Under the pieces are notes generated by a model. That model did no database searches and was not told the origin of the DNA. It saw only the letters and a list, made by a program, of their open reading frames with translations. A DNA stretch of 64,000 bases from Methanococcoides alaskense (GTDB lineage Archaea > Halobacteriota > Methanosarcinia > Methanosarcinales > Methanosarcinaceae): NCBI RefSeq assembly GCF_031454185.1, contig NZ_JAVDQI010000006.1, positions 1-64,000 of the forward strand, written 5' to 3'. A program made the position numbers and the translations under genes. Below are positions 62,437 to 64,000 of the stretch, piece after piece (the first letter of the stretch is position 1; each line of letters starts with the position of its first letter).

Positions 62437-63216
62437 TCAATCAAGGCCCCTTTTGCCGGGAGTTATACTTTCTTCCACTGATTTCCCGTAGGGGCATACC
62501 AGGTTGCATATTGTACATTCCATGAATCCCCTTTCTGTTATACGACGTATGTACTTCTCATTTTGAGGAGAAATATCTTTATCAAATTCATGGGAAACTA
62601 CACATTTATCGTAAATGACTTTCTTCCCGGGTTCTACTCCTTGGGAAGGGCCGGGAATGATCGCCTGATATGGACAACTTTTAACACACAAAGACTGTTC
62701 CTGACAAAGTGGTTGTTCTGCACACAGATCCCGTTCAAAAGGTTCATCGGGCTCAAGTTCTGCATTTGTCAATACTGTTACCCATCTGACTCTTGGCCCG
62801 TATTCAGGAGTTATAACCTGAGTATTGTGTCCTATAAATCCCAATCCTGCAAGATATGCGGCTACCTTTTCATGAACTGCATGAGATGGAACCCCTTTGT
62901 ATCCCTTTTCATTTAACCAGGAAATCAAACGCCATGCACGGGTTTCGGTTACTTCATAGTACAGATTGTAATAGTCAGCTTCCCCTCCAGAGAAATCCCC
63001 CGTACTTACAGATGATATCGCGGCATTTAGACCTTCATCCCAGAGAACTAAACCCATTACAAATGCAGATTTAGCTTCAGGCATTACTTCAGATGGTCGC
63101 ATCATTCCTCTATCAGTTGGGAAATCAACCTTTTCCAGTTTTTCGATATCTGAAACACCAAAAAGCTGGAAACCTTCTTGGAAAGCCCTTTCTTGAATCT
63201 CTTCTTTTAAGCTCAT
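62437..63216 (-). CDS. QueG-like iron-sulfur protein (epoxyqueuosine reductase related)
   Basis: A 259-residue protein of the QueG/reductive-dehalogenase-like group. It has two [4Fe-4S] motifs: CQEQSLCVKSCPYQAI and, near the C-terminus, MECTICNLVCPYGKS. The N-terminal half has VFMGLVLWDEGLNAA-like and GYKGVPSHAVHEKVAAYLAG regions where QueG binds cobalamin. Archaea use archaeosine rather than queuosine, so the substrate is unknown. Its C-terminus lacks the HEAT-repeat extension of bacterial QueG. Stands alone. Confidence 0.78.
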   Translation of the reverse strand: MSLKEEIQERAFQEGFQLFGVSDIEKLEKVDFPTDRGMMRPSEVMPEAKSAFVMGLVLWDEGLNAAISSVSTGDFSGGEADYYNLYYEVTETRAWRLISWLNEKGYKGVPSHAVHEKVAAYLAGLGFIGHNTQVITPEYGPRVRWVTVLTNAELEPDEPFERDLCAEQPLCQEQSLCVKSCPYQAIIPGPSQGVEPGKKVIYDKCVVSHEFDKDISPQNEKYIRRITERGFMECTICNLVCPYGKSVEESITPGKRGLD

Positions 63217-63452
63217 CTTCCCCTCCTTAGCAATAAATTAAATAAATTGCTGAAGTGATATTATTTTTGCTACAATAAATATAGCCATGAAGAAGTATAA
63301 AATGATATGCTTAATTGAGTATTCTTCTTGGGACTAAAGGTTATGAACAAGCATTTGATTTATGTAATTAAACCAAATACTCTATAAATTAAATTAATAA
63401 TTCACTTTTTGAAATGATTTAACTTAAGTTCGCATCAGCAGTAAATTTTGGG

Positions 63453-63512
63453 AGTTCGGTTTTTTCTACTTACCTATATCCCCTTCTTTTAGTGCGAGGG
63501 ATAGATTCGAAC
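63453..63512. repeat. Dispersed stem-loop repeat, copy 2
   Basis: Starts AGTTCGGTTTTTT like copy 1 at 1713. The stem is TATCCC (63477-63482) with GGGATA (63498-63503), again with GTGCG near the loop's 3' side. It lies between the QueG-like gene and argG. Confidence 0.55.
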
Positions 63513-63653
63513 CCTTATATTTTGTTTAGTACGACACCCCATGCCTCACGATTTGGGGTATGTTTTTACCGAATAGATTAAACAGCAGGAATGGTCTTGG
63601 ATTAAATTTAGAACGATCCGAATCAAATTAAGAGAAAAAAGAAACAAGAAGTT

Positions 63654-63674
63654 CGTATGCGAGATCCGCATACG
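63654..63674 (-). terminator. Terminator of argG
   Basis: CGTATGCG (63654-63661) and CGCATACG (63667-63674) form a perfect 8-bp stem with a 5-nt loop, about 10 nt after the argG stop on the minus strand, followed by a T-rich stretch (complement of 63632-63646). Confidence 0.72.
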
Positions 63675-63684
63675 TGCAATATGA

Positions 63685-64000
63685 TCAGTTCTTGACTACG
63701 AATTTTCTGTACAGGCGTGCCTGGAATCCGTGATATTTGGCAAACCCTTCTGCATCTTTCTGGTCGATGCTTGTGCCGTCAAAGGATACGAGCTCTTCTG
63801 AGTAAAGGGCATACGGGGATGTTCTTGCAAGAACGAGGACGCTACCTTTGTAGAGCTTCATTGTTACTGTACCTGCGACACGTTCCTGTGTCTTGTCAAT
63901 GAACGCATTGAGGTCATCGTAGAGTGGTTCGTCCACGAGGCCGTAGTATGCAAGCTCAGACCACTGGGCGTCAACTGTTGCCTTGAACTTGAGCTCTGCA
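63685..64000 (-). CDS. argG: Argininosuccinate synthase, C-terminal part (runs off the window)
   Basis: The last 105 residues or so of ArgG: LKFKATVDAQWSELAYYGL, then VDEPLYDDLNAFIDKTQERV and GTVTMKLYKGSVLVLARTSP, ending YRKFVVKN. These match the ArgG C-terminal helix and tetramer contact region. The enzyme joins citrulline and aspartate in arginine synthesis. The ATP-binding part is outside the window. A strong terminator hairpin follows. Confidence 0.92.
   Translation of the reverse strand, partial: AELKFKATVDAQWSELAYYGLVDEPLYDDLNAFIDKTQERVAGTVTMKLYKGSVLVLARTSPYALYSEELVSFDGTSIDQKDAEGFAKYHGFQARLYRKFVVKN

Noticed and set aside
63490..63530. tRNA-like 3' end on the minus strand (GGGTTCGAATCTATCCCTCGCA), as if a tRNA fragment marking an integration site
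   Set aside because: The T-stem does not pair (AAGGG against CTATC), and no D-arm, anticodon arm or acceptor partner is visible upstream.
1..64000. CRISPR arrays
   Set aside because: No series of regularly spaced identical repeats was seen; the repeated tails and IS ends are isolated copies. The Cas1-like resemblance of the tails is too weak to imply a CRISPR locus.

Overview
The window reads as a chromosome segment of a methylotrophic methanogen of the Methanosarcinaceae, most like Methanococcoides. The reasons are a divergent glucosylglycerate cluster (gpgS and gpgP), archaeal promoter and GGTGAT/GGAGG start signals, a PEF-CTERM protein with its archaeosortase, cohesin/dockerin surface proteins, a TRAM-domain RNA-binding protein, and an ABC ATPase interrupted only by one in-frame TAG, the codon such organisms can read as pyrrolysine. 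The genus is an inference; no rRNA or methanogenesis gene is present.

Layout. 1-3.5 kb: end of a group II intron, a protein remnant, peroxiredoxin, small orphan genes and tRNA-Val. 4-8.1 kb: a two-component system with a lipoprotein, then a small winged-helix regulator and membrane proteins. 8.1-11.7 kb: a MacB-type ABC export operon. 11.8-16.9 kb: thiC, universal stress protein, topoisomerase I, nitroreductase. 17-18.6 kb: a complete IS200/IS605 element. 18.6-23.5 kb: branched-chain amino-acid genes (ilvB-ilvN-ilvC and cimA). 23.7-31.4 kb: M42 peptidase, PEF-CTERM protein, DUF1616 protein, a second IS605-family copy lacking tnpA, a degenerate HtpX-like protease and an archaeosortase. 31.7-44 kb: an AT-rich surface-polysaccharide island (deacetylase, two FemAB-like proteins, DUF354, glycosyltransferases, acetyltransferase, flippase). 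44.5-48.6 kb: cohesin/dockerin proteins. 48.9-54.8 kb: Lhr helicase with a metallophosphoesterase, then adenine deaminase. 55-59 kb: glucosylglycerate cluster. 59-64 kb: aminotransferase, a TRAM gene with a long leader, decayed genes, a QueG-like Fe-S protein and the 3' end of argG.

How the parts connect. The archaeosortase and PEF-CTERM protein sit beside a glycan-building island, so secretion, C-terminal processing and glycan decoration of surface proteins may be linked here. The gpg genes make an osmolyte and carry two translationally linked partners of unknown role. Both window ends are plastic: each has a remnant of the same C-terminal protein tail and a copy of the same roughly 55-nt stem-loop repeat.

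Most notable observations: the TAG-containing ABC ATPase; a three-helix-junction structure where tnpA should be in the second IS605-family copy; an HtpX relative whose HEXXH motif reads REFGH; a cohesin-plus-dockerin polyprotein with a base-composition break inside the gene; and a 21-bp perfect palindrome between the archaeosortase and the glycan island.
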